DNA of 64,000 nt from DASVWZ01 sp963708575. Its GTDB lineage: Bacteria > Acidobacteriota > Terriglobia > Terriglobales > Acidobacteriaceae. Below the pieces are notes generated by a model. It was given only the letters and a program-made list of their open reading frames with translations. It ran no database searches and was not told the DNA's origin. Positions within the stretch are counted from its first letter, which is position 1. Each line of letters opens with the position of its first letter. The stretch spans positions 1,054,001 to 1,118,000 of the forward strand of contig CAVPTB010000003.1 in the NCBI GenBank assembly GCA_963708575.1, read 5' to 3'. The translations under genes were made by a program, and so were the position numbers. This document shows, one piece after another, positions 42,899 to 51,730 of this stretch.

Positions 42899-44545
42899 AT
42901 GTCGAATCCAGCCGATCATTCTGCGACGCGATCCCGATTCCTGAACTTCCTCAGGCCGTCGCACCAGCACAGTGCTTTTTCGGCCACCGTCTTGCTCATG
43001 ACCGCGGTGATGCTTTCTCGCGTGATCGGCTACGTACGCGAAGCTTACATCGCTTGGGCCTTCGGTGCCGGTCCTCAGACAGATGCTTACGTCGCGGGCT
43101 TTACCATTCCAGACTGGCTGAACTACATCGTCGCCGGCGGCACCGCTTCGATCACCTTCGTTTCGATTTACACGCGCTTTCTGGCCGAGGGCAAAGAGAA
43201 GGATGCGCAAAGAACATTCTCGGTGATCATTACCGTTATGACGGTGGTGCTCGGCATCGGTGTTGCTGCTGCGGAAGTATTCACGCCTCAGCTAACTCGC
43301 TGGTTCTTTACCGGGTTCACTCAACAGCAGACCGATCTTTGCGTGCATCTGACCCGAATTCTTCTCCCCGCGCAGATTTTTTTCTACGTCGGGGGAGTGG
43401 TTTCTGCGGTCTTGCTTTCCCGGCGATTGTTTCTTTTTCCGGCATTTGGCCCGCTCTTGTACAACGCATTCATCATCATTGGCGGAGTTGCGCTTTCCCA
43501 CCGTTACGGAATCTCGTCGCTGGCGTATGGAGCTTTGGCTGGAAGCATCGTCGGTCCTTTTCTCATCAACGTGATCGGAGCCGCCAAAATCGGCACGGGC
43601 TATCGCCCGTCTTTCGATATTCGAAATCCCGCTTTCCGTGAATGGGTGCGGCTCTCGATTCCTCTGATGCTCGGCGTCTCCCTGGTGACGGCCGACGATT
43701 GGATTCTCCGCCATTTCGCATCTAGCGGTATTGGCGAGATCACCCGGTTGAATTACGCCAAGCGATTGTTCGCGGTACCCATGGCCGTGCTGGGACAAGC
43801 CGCTGGCCAAGCCTCCTTGCCATTTTTTGCAAAATTGTTCGGCGAGAAACGTCTCAAGGAATTTTCTGGAACGGTGAATGCCTCCATTTACAGGATCGTT
43901 GCCGCGTCCATCCTGGCGACCAGCTTGATGATGGTGACTGCTCTCCCTTTGATCGACCTCGTTTATCGCCGCGGACGCTTCACCTTCCATGACTCCCAGG
44001 AAACGGCTGTCTATTTTTTTTGGTTCTCGCTCTCGCTCGCCTTCTGGTCGGCACAGAGTCTGTATGCGCGGGCGTTCTACGCCGCCGGCAATACGCTGAC
44101 GCCCATGATTGCAAGCAGCATTGTCACCGCTGCCTCTTTGCCCATGTACGCGGCCCTGTACCGCACGTTTTCGATCCTGGGACTTCCCATCGCCTCGGAC
44201 TTGGGAATCGTGGCGAACACGCTCGTCATCGCCGGCTTGCTGCACCAGCGCAAGCTGGTTCCCGCAAACGAATTGCCTTGGCTGGAAATCGGCAAAGCGA
44301 CTATCGTCGCCGCGGTCGCCGGCTTTGTCGGATACCGCGTCGCCGCCTTCGTTACCCCCGGCGGACGCATCGCAGATCTGGAAACGCTTTTGCTCGCTAC
44401 ATTGACCTGGGCTGCGACGGTGGCGTTGGGTCTCCGGATCACGGGTTCCAAACTTCCGCTGGATTTGCGCCGACGCAAAGGGACAGTCTATCCGCGAGTC
44501 GCGGAAAAACAGGCTGAAGATGTGAGCAGAGGGATCGAGCCCTAG
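42899..44545 (+). CDS. murJ: Lipid II flippase MurJ (MviN family)
   Basis: 548 residues from the ATG at 42899; the frame stays open to 42728 but the extra residues overlap the divergent gene and look random. It has ~14 membrane spans. N-terminal blocks are characteristic: AVMLSRVIGYVREAYIAWAFGAGPQTDAYVAGFTIPDWLNYIVAGG, with FFYVGGVVSAVLLS and LYARAFYAAGNTLTPM further on. It moves lipid II across the inner membrane for peptidoglycan synthesis; the essential arginines of the first segment (R near GYVREA) are present. The tail is a short basic cytoplasmic stretch. Confidence 0.92.
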   Translation: MSNPADHSATRSRFLNFLRPSHQHSAFSATVLLMTAVMLSRVIGYVREAYIAWAFGAGPQTDAYVAGFTIPDWLNYIVAGGTASITFVSIYTRFLAEGKEKDAQRTFSVIITVMTVVLGIGVAAAEVFTPQLTRWFFTGFTQQQTDLCVHLTRILLPAQIFFYVGGVVSAVLLSRRLFLFPAFGPLLYNAFIIIGGVALSHRYGISSLAYGALAGSIVGPFLINVIGAAKIGTGYRPSFDIRNPAFREWVRLSIPLMLGVSLVTADDWILRHFASSGIGEITRLNYAKRLFAVPMAVLGQAAGQASLPFFAKLFGEKRLKEFSGTVNASIYRIVAASILATSLMMVTALPLIDLVYRRGRFTFHDSQETAVYFFWFSLSLAFWSAQSLYARAFYAAGNTLTPMIASSIVTAASLPMYAALYRTFSILGLPIASDLGIVANTLVIAGLLHQRKLVPANELPWLEIGKATIVAAVAGFVGYRVAAFVTPGGRIADLETLLLATLTWAATVALGLRITGSKLPLDLRRRKGTVYPRVAEKQAEDVSRGIEP

Positions 44546-44599
44546 GCAGCTCAGAAAACGCGGCGTTGACTGCTGCCGACAAATCAGAGATCCCGCGGG

Positions 44600-45394
44600 C
44601 TATTCCCCGGACAAACCACCGTTGAACTGTTGGATAGCGCGGTAGCATTCGCAAGAGGAGACTTCAAGTTGCGCACGGTCGGAGATTCTGACCGTCCCAC
44701 GCAGGTTCTCGATCAATCCCGCTCTCTGCAGCATTCCCGCCGCCAGACTCACGCTGGGGCGTCCCGTTCCCAGCATCTGAGCCAGGGTTTCGTGGGTGAT
44801 CGGAACCAAGTCCGAACCAATCCGGTCCTGGCACATCAGCAGCCAGCGCGCCAATCGCTGCTCGATTTCATGCAGACGATTGCAGGCGGCGATTTGTGCG
44901 ATCTGTAAACCCTGCAGCAACACGAAGCGGTTCAGGGTCGCCCTAAGCTCAGGTACTTCAGGCAGAATCTTCTCCAAGGCTTCGCATTGGATTCTGGACC
45001 CGCTTCCCGGTATCTGGATGATGCTGCGACACGGGCTCCGCTTAAGCCCGACGGCTAACGGAGTTCCAACCATTCCTTCTTTGCCCACGATCGCAACTTC
45101 CACGCTGCGGCCATCCCGCGTCAAGATCACGAGGGACGCCAGGCCTTCATCCAGAAAATAGGCGTACTGAATCGGTTCGGCTGCCTCCTGCAACACTAGA
45201 TGATGTTCCAGAGTGACAGCCTCGAGATGTGGGCGGATGACGCTGAGTTCCCGCTTGGAAAGGGAGAGCAGTAGTTCGTTCCGCAACTCTCCAGGGGCAT
45301 TTTTTTCCCTGAAGCCTGCGTTACTGCCAGCTCTGCTTTTCGTCTTTTTTTCGGGTGAAATGGCTCGTTCCAGACTTAACCCTCTCACCTGCAT
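44600..45394 (-). CDS. Crp/Fnr family transcriptional regulator
   Basis: 264 residues. An N-terminal cyclic-nucleotide-binding beta-roll (~45-165; LEHHLVLQEAAEPIQYAYFLDEGLASLVIL, GRSVEVAIVGKEGMVGTPLAVG) is followed by the long dimer helix (IAACNRLHEIEQRLARWLLMCQDR) and a Crp-type winged helix (PITHETLAQMLGTGRPSVSLAAGMLQRAGLI). There are no Fnr-type N-terminal cysteines, so an iron-sulfur sensor is unlikely; the usual cAMP-contact residues are not evident either. It ends SCECYRAIQQFNGGL, an ending shared by the next gene upstream, a clear paralogue. Confidence 0.92.
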   Translation of the reverse strand: MQVRGLSLERAISPEKKTKSRAGSNAGFREKNAPGELRNELLLSLSKRELSVIRPHLEAVTLEHHLVLQEAAEPIQYAYFLDEGLASLVILTRDGRSVEVAIVGKEGMVGTPLAVGLKRSPCRSIIQIPGSGSRIQCEALEKILPEVPELRATLNRFVLLQGLQIAQIAACNRLHEIEQRLARWLLMCQDRIGSDLVPITHETLAQMLGTGRPSVSLAAGMLQRAGLIENLRGTVRISDRAQLEVSSCECYRAIQQFNGGLSGE

Positions 45395-45488
45395 GTACTA
45401 ACGAAAGGGTTCGTTTCGAACGTAGCCTATGGTCGGGAAGAGAGTGTTGTCTGTTCGTCAGCGAACGGTTTGGACCAAGTGATAGTCG

Positions 45489-46277
45489 CTACTTAAGCCC
45501 AAGTCCACCGTTGAAATTCTGAATGACCCGGTAGCATTCGCAGGCTGCACCTTCCAATACCTTGCGATTCACCACCTTGATGGTTCCGCGGAGTTGTTCG
45601 ACCGCGCCCGATTCTTCAAGCATGCCCGCCGCCAAACTGACCGCCGGTCGGCCGCTGCCTATCATTTGAGCGAGGAATTCGTGCGTCAAAGGCAAGCTGT
45701 CGGAGTTCACTCGATCCTGACACATCAGCAACCAGCGCGCTAATCGTTGATCGATTTCATGAAGCCGGTTGCAAGCCGCAATCTGACCAACCTGAAGTCC
45801 ATGCAGTAAGGTGTAGCGGTTAAGCTCTTGGCGCAGGCTCGGCGCAGCCGATAGAGCATCCTCCAAGACTTCAGAGCGGATTCTTAGTCCTTGTCCGGGA
45901 ATCTGCATGATGGCGCGAAATGTCCCGCGTTGCAACCCAACCGCCAAAGGTACGCCGACCATGCCTTCGCGACCCACGATACCCACTTCAACGCTGCGGC
46001 CGTCATTGCTGATGACCACCAGCGACGTCATTCCATCGTTGAGGAAGTATCCATACTGAATCTTCTCGCCGGGTTCATGCAGTATCAGATGGCGCGGAAG
46101 TTCCATTGGCTCGAGTTCGGGCCGCAACAGATTGTATTCGGAGTCCGGCAGAGCGAGAAGGATGATGTTGCGTACCGCTTTGCCCATCGAGTCGGTGCGA
46201 GTTCCGGGCTGAGGCGTCTCAACTTTCAGAGTCCCAGTCTTCTTGGTTACAAGAATGTTGCTGTTTGCTATGCCCAC
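45489..46277 (-). CDS. Crp/Fnr family transcriptional regulator, paralogue of the neighbour
   Basis: 262 residues from a GTG with GGGAGG seven bases upstream. Same architecture as the gene at 44600-45394: beta-roll (~50-165; GRSVEVGIVGREGMVGVPLAVGLQRG), dimer helix IAACNRLHEIDQRLARWLLMCQDRV and winged helix LTHEFLAQMIGSGRPAVSLAAGMLEESGAVEQ, ending CECYRVIQNFNGGL. The two proteins share long identical stretches in the C-terminal half and differ mainly in the recognition helix (GTGRPSVSL versus GSGRPAVSL) and N-terminus, so they arose by tandem duplication. Confidence 0.92.
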   Translation of the reverse strand: MGIANSNILVTKKTGTLKVETPQPGTRTDSMGKAVRNIILLALPDSEYNLLRPELEPMELPRHLILHEPGEKIQYGYFLNDGMTSLVVISNDGRSVEVGIVGREGMVGVPLAVGLQRGTFRAIMQIPGQGLRIRSEVLEDALSAAPSLRQELNRYTLLHGLQVGQIAACNRLHEIDQRLARWLLMCQDRVNSDSLPLTHEFLAQMIGSGRPAVSLAAGMLEESGAVEQLRGTIKVVNRKVLEGAACECYRVIQNFNGGLGLK

Positions 46278-46366
46278 GCGAATCCTCCCTCAGCTTCGCT
46301 TGGATGCGACTTGGTCAGCTCTGGTTTGTAGCCGAAAGCGGGATAACGAGGCGGGAGATTCTGTAT

Positions 46367-46409
46367 AAAAAGACATGGCGGACCGCTCAAAGGCGTCCGC
46401 CATTCGATG
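46367..46409 (-). terminator. Rho-independent terminator of the bactofilin gene
   Basis: On the minus strand a 9-bp stem (ATGGCGGAC and GTCCGCCAT, 46375-46403), extended by AGACAT/ATGTCT outer arms, is followed by T5 (A5 at 46367-46371 on the plus strand). It lies a few bases after the bactofilin stop codon. Confidence 0.8.
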
Positions 46410-46421
46410 TCTAAGACCGAG

Positions 46422-46949
46422 CTAGGCGCGGGCCGCGACGGCTTCAGCGCTGGCCGATGAGCTGGCTTTGGCTTCTTCTCCGTTGGGCTTCTGTCCGCCC
46501 TTGCGGATGTCGATACCGCCCTTGAAGAATGCGCCGTCTTCAATGGAGATGCGAGCGGCAACTACGTCTCCCGTCAAGGATCCGTCACTGCGAATATCCA
46601 CACGATCGCTGGCTGTGAGGTTTCCGCGAACTTTGCCGAGTACCACGATCTCTCGGGCATTGATGTTGGCGGAGACTACGCCGTTGCGTCCAACCGTCAC
46701 GCGGTTTCCCGCCAGGTTGATCGAGCCTTCGACGCGTCCGTCAATATAAAGTGATTCAGAACCGGTTACTTCTCCCTTGATCACCAAAGACTTTCCAATC
46801 GTGGCTTGGTCCGCAGTGCTGGCAGCCACAGCACGGGGTGCGGGGCTCGTCGGTTCGGGAGTAGACGTCACCGGTGTAGGCATTGCGGGACGCTCCGGCT
46901 CATTGGGCCGGGCGGGTGTCGTCGTAGGCTGATTTGTGGGTTTCCACAT
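46422..46949 (-). CDS. Bactofilin family cytoskeletal protein
   Basis: 175 residues. A Pro/Thr/Ala-rich N-terminal tail (~1-48) is followed by the bactofilin beta-helix (~50-150) with its regular hydrophobic ladder: SLVIKGEVTGSESLYIDGRVEGSI, RVTVGRNGVVSANINAREIVVLGKVRGNL, RVDIRSDGSLTGDVVAARISIEDGAFFKGGI. Bactofilins polymerise without nucleotide into membrane-associated filaments used in shape, polarity or attachment. The Ala-rich tail follows. Single gene, with its own terminator; a long intergenic region lies upstream. Confidence 0.93.
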   Translation of the reverse strand: MWKPTNQPTTTPARPNEPERPAMPTPVTSTPEPTSPAPRAVAASTADQATIGKSLVIKGEVTGSESLYIDGRVEGSINLAGNRVTVGRNGVVSANINAREIVVLGKVRGNLTASDRVDIRSDGSLTGDVVAARISIEDGAFFKGGIDIRKGGQKPNGEEAKASSSASAEAVAARA

Positions 46950-47557
46950 GTGGCGAAAGTCCTTTCCTGTGTTGATGGATTAAGGGTCGACCCGCATTTC
47001 GGTGACCAAACGCATTCTACTCCGCCGTAGGACGCAAGTCTTGTGGAAATTAAGCCGTTTGCGCGATTTCTCCAAGGTTCTAGTGAATTGAGAGTACCTG
47101 CTGCGATCATTAGCACAGTGTAAATACCGCCCGATTCCCGCACAGTTTTCCTACGAGCACCGCCCTGTCCGCCGGGCTTTGGGTGTGCCGGTCATACTGG
47201 AAAGGGGAGGGGCGCGTATACATATCGCCGGGTCGTCCTCCCAGCTAACAGACGGACTTGGATTCGCCCCGGGTACCCCTCCCCCCTTTTTTTACCTCGA
47301 TCTTTCCGAATCATAGGTTTAGGAGGTCTCGGTCTTCCAGATCTTTGGATAATAAAGACTTAGGGGCAAAATCTTCCGTGCAAAGGAGTTAGCCCCGCTG
47401 ACTCCAAACCAATAGTTATCAAATAGCTAATCAACTGATACATATGTTAGCTAAATAAAATAGATGGAGTCAACAAGAATCGGCCGTTCGCCCCCCTCCT
47501 CGTTATTCGTCCATCTGCGTCATCCACCCCAACTCGGTTATGCTGGAGGCGGTCACC
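46950..47557. other. Long intergenic region between bactofilin and RNase R
   Basis: About 600 bp between divergent genes, with no supported reading frame. It contains a GC-rich element with a long inverted repeat and T7 run (47204-47293) and an AT-rich island (47410-47470) with a perfect 7-bp inverted repeat TAGCTAA/TTAGCTA at 47424-47430 and 47447-47453, about 100 bp before rnr. Both deserve study as regulatory elements. Confidence 0.6.
47204..47293 (+). terminator. GC-rich inverted repeat with T tract (possible small-RNA terminator)
   Basis: GGGGAGGGG (47204-47212) and its exact complement CCCCTCCCC (47276-47284) enclose a 63-nt loop and are followed by C2 and T7 (47287-47293). Since no gene precedes it on the plus strand, it could end a small RNA transcribed from this intergenic region. 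No known ncRNA family was recognised. Confidence 0.4.
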
Positions 47558-50086
47558 ATGCTCTCTGACGCAGCCATTCTGAAGAAGATCGAACGCCAGA
47601 CCAAACAGACTGCCGGCTTCAAGCAGTTGGCTCACGAGCTGGGGGTGAAGGGCAATGAGCGCCGCGAGCTTTCCGAGCGCCTGCACAATCTGGTGGCCAG
47701 CGGACAGCTGCGTGCCCTGGATTCAGACCGCTATGCCATTCCGCAAGCCGCCTCGAATAAGAACTTGGTGATTGGCAGACTGAGCATGCATCGCGATGGT
47801 TACGGATTCGTGATTCCCGATCCAATTTCGGTTCCTGCGGCGCTTAAGTCCAAGCTCACGGGGGACGTCTTCATTCCGCCTCCGGCGACTGGCACAGCCA
47901 TGCACGGCGATCGCGTGCTGGTGGAGGTGGCCGCGATTCGTCCGGATGGGCGCGCTGAAGGACGAATTCTGCGGGTGGTCGATCGCGAACACGCCACTGT
48001 GGTTGGAATCTTTCACTTCGGTAATCGCCACAACTACGTGGTGCCGATCGATCAGAAAGTGGCGCCGGAGATCATGATTCCGCCGGGAATGGAAATTCCG
48101 CGGCCGGACGACGCAGCCATCTCGCCCACGAAAAAGACGGTTGGAAAGTCGGTGGACCGCGTGCTCGGGAAAGAGGCTGCCCGGCGCGCCGACTGGACCG
48201 ACCTCGAAGGAGTGATCGTCGATGTGGAGATCACCGCCTGGCCGACGGCGACGCAAGGTCCACGCGGACGCGTTGTAGAAGTCATTGGCTACGAAGATGA
48301 TTTCGGCGTCGATGTCGAGATCATGATCCGCAAGTTTCATCTTCCGCATCGCTTTCCGCCACAGGTTTTGGCCGAGGCGGAAAGAGCGGAGCCGATCATA
48401 GGTGTCGGTGAAGTCCGCCAGCGGCGAGACTTTCGAGCGATATCGACGGTTACGATCGACGGCGAAACCGCTCGCGACTTCGATGACGCCGTGATGGTGA
48501 GCCAGTTGGAAAACGGCCACTACGAGCTGCAAGTGCACATCGCCGACGTGGCGCACTACGTAACGCCGCAGTCTGCGCTGGATGAAGAAGCCCGGCTGCG
48601 CGGCACGAGCGTATATTTTCCGGATCGTGCCGTACCCATGCTTCCGCTCGAGCTGTCGACGGACCTCTGCAGCCTGCGGCCCAACCTCGACCGGCTAGTG
48701 CTGTCGTGCTTGATGGAGATCGATAACCGGGGTGAAGTGGTCGGATATGAAATCTGCGAGGGCGTGATCCGGTCGGCGCAGCGAATGACATACACCGACG
48801 TGAACGCGATTCTCGAAGGTGACGAGCAGACGCGGAACCGTTACCCGACTCTGCTCCGCGAGTTTGAGATGATGCGCGATCTGGCGATGATCCTGAACCG
48901 CAAGCGCGAGCGGCGCGGATCCATCGACTTTGATCTGCCGGAGCCGGTGATCGAGTTTGACGAGTTCGGCCTGATGCGCAGCATCACCCGCTCCGAGCGC
49001 AACATCGCCCATCGCCTGATTGAAGAGTTCATGCTGGCTGCGAACGAGAGTGTCGCGGAATACCTGGAGTCGAAACGCGTGGGCTCACTCTATCGCATTC
49101 ACGAGAAGCCCGACGCCAAAAGGGTTTATGACTTCGAGGTGATTGCCGCGACCTTCGGCTATTCGCTGGGGGTTGGCGCGTTGCCCATTCAGCGGGTGCA
49201 GTTCAAGAGTGAGCGCCGCGCCAGCTACGGGACCGGAAAGCGTGCCAAAGAGATCGAAATTCCACAGGAAGTGCATCTGACGCCGCGGATGTACCAGAAG
49301 CTCACCGAGAAGATCGCCGGCAAGCCGGAAGAGCGCATTCTGTCGTACTTGATGCTGCGGTCGCTCAAGCAGGCCCGCTATTCGGAAGAGAATCTCGGGC
49401 ATTTTGCGCTGGCCGCTCCCACCTACACTCACTTCACCTCGCCGATTCGGCGCTATCCGGATTTGATTGTGCACCGCATCTTGAAAGATGTTCTCCGCGA
49501 TTCCGCTGAGAAGCATAGTGGTCCAATCGCAATTGGGATTGGCCGAAGTGAGCCCGTCGGCGACGCGGAAAAGATTTCGCCGTGGTCAAAGCGCCGTGAC
49601 CATGTTGCTCATCGGAAGTCGCTCGAAGCGGTCGGCGGCCCAATCCCGCTCACCGAACTGCACGAAATAGCGGAAGAGTCGAGCCAGGCCGAGCGCCGCG
49701 CCGACGAGGCCGAACGCGAGTTGATGGAGTGGAAGAAAGCGAAGTTCATGCAGCAGCGGATCGGCGACGAGTTCGACGGTCTAATCATCAGCGTGACCAA
49801 GTTCGGATTCTTTGTGGAGTTGGCGGACCTTTTTGTGGAAGGCCTGGTGCCGCTGGCGTCGCTCGCCGACGATCATTACATCTATCACGAGAACACCCGC
49901 GAAATCATCGGCCAGCGCACTTACAAAATTTATCGCCTCGGGCAACAAGTCCGGGTCCTGGTGGACCGCATCGATCCAGTAGAGAAAAAGATACAGTTCG
50001 CTTTGGTAGAAGAGAAGCCGGCGCACCGGCCGTCGGGCGGTTCGAAGGCGAAAACGAAGACAAAGAAGAAGCGGCGACGGGATTGA
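47558..50086 (+). CDS. rnr: Ribonuclease R
   Basis: 842 residues from the ATG at 47558, with GGAGG eight bases upstream; another ATG at 47540 would add six residues. Domains in order: helix-turn-helix-like N-terminus (~8-70), two cold-shock/OB domains (~80-265), the RNB catalytic domain (~290-630) with TARDFDDAV carrying the acidic metal ligands and HFTSPIRRYPDLIVHR, then the S1 domain (~745-820; GLIISVTKFGFFVELADLFVEGLV) and a Lys/Arg-rich tail. A 3'-to-5' exoribonuclease acting on structured RNA, cytoplasmic. The S1 domain and length favour RNase R over RNase II. Confidence 0.96.
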   Translation: MLSDAAILKKIERQTKQTAGFKQLAHELGVKGNERRELSERLHNLVASGQLRALDSDRYAIPQAASNKNLVIGRLSMHRDGYGFVIPDPISVPAALKSKLTGDVFIPPPATGTAMHGDRVLVEVAAIRPDGRAEGRILRVVDREHATVVGIFHFGNRHNYVVPIDQKVAPEIMIPPGMEIPRPDDAAISPTKKTVGKSVDRVLGKEAARRADWTDLEGVIVDVEITAWPTATQGPRGRVVEVIGYEDDFGVDVEIMIRKFHLPHRFPPQVLAEAERAEPIIGVGEVRQRRDFRAISTVTIDGETARDFDDAVMVSQLENGHYELQVHIADVAHYVTPQSALDEEARLRGTSVYFPDRAVPMLPLELSTDLCSLRPNLDRLVLSCLMEIDNRGEVVGYEICEGVIRSAQRMTYTDVNAILEGDEQTRNRYPTLLREFEMMRDLAMILNRKRERRGSIDFDLPEPVIEFDEFGLMRSITRSERNIAHRLIEEFMLAANESVAEYLESKRVGSLYRIHEKPDAKRVYDFEVIAATFGYSLGVGALPIQRVQFKSERRASYGTGKRAKEIEIPQEVHLTPRMYQKLTEKIAGKPEERILSYLMLRSLKQARYSEENLGHFALAAPTYTHFTSPIRRYPDLIVHRILKDVLRDSAEKHSGPIAIGIGRSEPVGDAEKISPWSKRRDHVAHRKSLEAVGGPIPLTELHEIAEESSQAERRADEAERELMEWKKAKFMQQRIGDEFDGLIISVTKFGFFVELADLFVEGLVPLASLADDHYIYHENTREIIGQRTYKIYRLGQQVRVLVDRIDPVEKKIQFALVEEKPAHRPSGGSKAKTKTKKKRRRD

Positions 50087-50171
50087 GGCGCGCGTCAGGG
50101 CGCCGGCTAGTGTAGAATTCTTGAGTCAACCCCGCGACGGCGGCGTTCAGCCGCAAAGTCGTTCTTCCTGT

Positions 50172-50248
50172 CGGGACGTGGCTCAGCCTGGTAGAGCACT
50201 CGCTTGGGGTGCGAGGGGTCGGCAGTTCAAATCTGCCCGTCCCGACCA
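50172..50248 (+). tRNA. tRNA-Pro (anticodon GGG), CCA encoded
   Basis: A full cloverleaf is visible: acceptor CGGGACG/CGTCCCG, D stem GCTC/GAGC, anticodon stem CTCGC/GCGAG with loop TTGGGGT (anticodon GGG), T stem GGCAG/CTGCC with loop TTCAAAT, discriminator A and genomic CCA. All stems pair perfectly. Confidence 0.97.
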
Positions 50249-50343
50249 ATCTTTTCCGATCAAATCGCGTCTTTCTGACCGGTTAGGTTCTCACTCTAGG
50301 CAGTTGCAACTCAAGTGGGATAATGGGGGCAAGGAGTTCTCCC

Positions 50344-50694
50344 ATGGGCAGTCTTGCTCTTCTGCAATCCCTGAAAGAAAGCGTTCTCGGCCAAGCGAGT
50401 GTGAAAACAATCTATGGCGAACCTATCTCGGCGCAGGGAAGGACCATCATTCCAGTCGCGAAAGTTGTCTATGGCTACGGTGCGGGCGCAGGCACTGGAG
50501 GGGTCGGGGACAGCAGCGCCCGCGGCGAAGGCGGTGGTGGCGGAGGCGGAGCGCGAGCGGTTCCTGTAGGCGTGATAGACGTGAGCGAACAGCAGGCACG
50601 ATTCATCGCGATTACTGATCGAAAGAAACTTGGCGGCGTTCTAATGGCCGGGGTTCTGCTTGGTATGTGGTTGAGTTGGCGAAAACGGCACTGA
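50344..50694 (+). CDS. GerW/YtfJ family protein
   Basis: 116 residues from the ATG at 50344, with AAGGAG six bases upstream. The family pattern is clear: SVKTIYGEPISAQGRTIIPVAKVVYGYGAGAGTGG, a Gly-rich loop, then PVGVIDVSEQQARFIAI and a C-terminal membrane span (LGGVLMAGVLLGMWLSW). In Bacillus YtfJ/GerW is needed for spore germination, but homologues occur widely in non-sporulating bacteria with unknown roles. Here the C-terminal hydrophobic segment suggests membrane tethering. It follows the tRNA by ~95 bp. Confidence 0.85.
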   Translation: MGSLALLQSLKESVLGQASVKTIYGEPISAQGRTIIPVAKVVYGYGAGAGTGGVGDSSARGEGGGGGGGARAVPVGVIDVSEQQARFIAITDRKKLGGVLMAGVLLGMWLSWRKRH

Positions 50695-50924
50695 TTTCCG
50701 CCGAGCGCATCTGAGAGCGCGTCGAACGGAAAAGGGAATCATCCTAAGTCTCAGCGGCCCAGCCCGCAACGCGAACCGCAGCTTGCCGCGTAAGTGATAT
50801 TTAACCGCGGGAGTCTGCCGAGTCGAGTCATGATTTCCCGAAGTTTGTTACTCTAGTCAGAATATCCCGAGAACCCCGGTTAACGGCTGCAGGGTTCGGT
50901 CTGATTGGATTTAGGAGACAGTTT

Positions 50925-51722
50925 TTGAAGACCAAGCTCGTTGCTGTTTTATCGGTGCTGAGTTTCTCGTTTTTTGCCTCCAGCTGTCTTTACTGCCAGG
51001 ACAGCTCAATTCCTCAACAGGCGCCGGCTTCTTCGACGCAAATCCCGCAACCAAAGCCGGAGGCTCCGGGATCTCAGGCGGGCGCGAAAAGTGAAGAGGA
51101 AAGGGAGATTGAACGCAAGGAACAATCGCAGCGAATGTTGGGCGTAGTGCCGAGATTTGGGGTTACCAGTCGACATGAGGCGCCGCCGTTGACGTCGGCA
51201 GAGAAGTTTCACCTGTTCGTGAAGTCGGGATTCGATCCGGCGACCGTCACGATCGTAGGATTTCAAGCGGCGTTAAGTCAGGCGGAGAATGAGTTCCCGG
51301 GTTACGGTCAGGGATGGCAAGGTTTTGGGAAAAGGTTTGGTGCGTCTTTCGCGGATGAGTTATCCAGCGGATTCTTCAGCAATTATATGTATGCGTCGTT
51401 GTTCAAAGAAGATCCGCGATATTTCCGCCTTGGAGAAGGATCATTTAAGCATCGAGTGTTCTACTCGGTCAAACAGGAATTCGTCTGCCACACCGATAGC
51501 GGCGGACGATCCTTCAGTTTCGAGAATGTCTTGGGCGCTTTCTCCAGTGGAGGGCTCTCCAATGTTTACTATCCTTCAAGTGACCGCGGGTTTGGTCTTA
51601 CCATGAGCCGCAGCACGATCGCTTTAGCTTACGGGAGCGTTGGAGGTTTGCTGGATGAGTTCTGGCCTGACATCAGCCGCAAGCTTTTCAAGAAGCACAA
51701 GCACACGGAGCCTGCGCCTTAG
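50925..51722 (+). CDS. Secreted protein, paralogue of the 622-1713 product
   Basis: 265 residues from a TTG with AGGAG seven bases before it. Signal peptide at ~1-24 (FASSCLYCQ), a Pro/Gln-rich linker, then the conserved region: LGVVPRFGVTSRHEAPPLTSAEKFHLF, GYGQGWQGFGKRFGASFADELSSGFF, EDPRYFRLGEGSFKHRVFY and GGLSNVYYPSSDRG. The same order of motifs is in the protein at 622-1713, which has an extra Cna-B-like domain. Hydrophobic Gly-rich stretches suggest membrane or barrel association. Function unknown. A Lys/His-rich tail closes the protein. Confidence 0.82.
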   Translation: MKTKLVAVLSVLSFSFFASSCLYCQDSSIPQQAPASSTQIPQPKPEAPGSQAGAKSEEEREIERKEQSQRMLGVVPRFGVTSRHEAPPLTSAEKFHLFVKSGFDPATVTIVGFQAALSQAENEFPGYGQGWQGFGKRFGASFADELSSGFFSNYMYASLFKEDPRYFRLGEGSFKHRVFYSVKQEFVCHTDSGGRSFSFENVLGAFSSGGLSNVYYPSSDRGFGLTMSRSTIALAYGSVGGLLDEFWPDISRKLFKKHKHTEPAP

Positions 51723-51730
51723 CGGGCACG

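Noticed and set aside
47204..47293. SRP (4.5S) or 6S RNA at the GC-rich intergenic repeat
   Set aside because: The conserved SRP GGAAGG-loop sequence is missing and the overall layout does not match 6S RNA; kept only as a possible unknown small RNA.
49905..50249. Open frame on the minus strand across the tRNA, translating to a protein-like GTGRFELPTP string
   Set aside because: This is the well-known false protein made by reading the complement of a tRNA; the tRNA-Pro cloverleaf explains the conservation.
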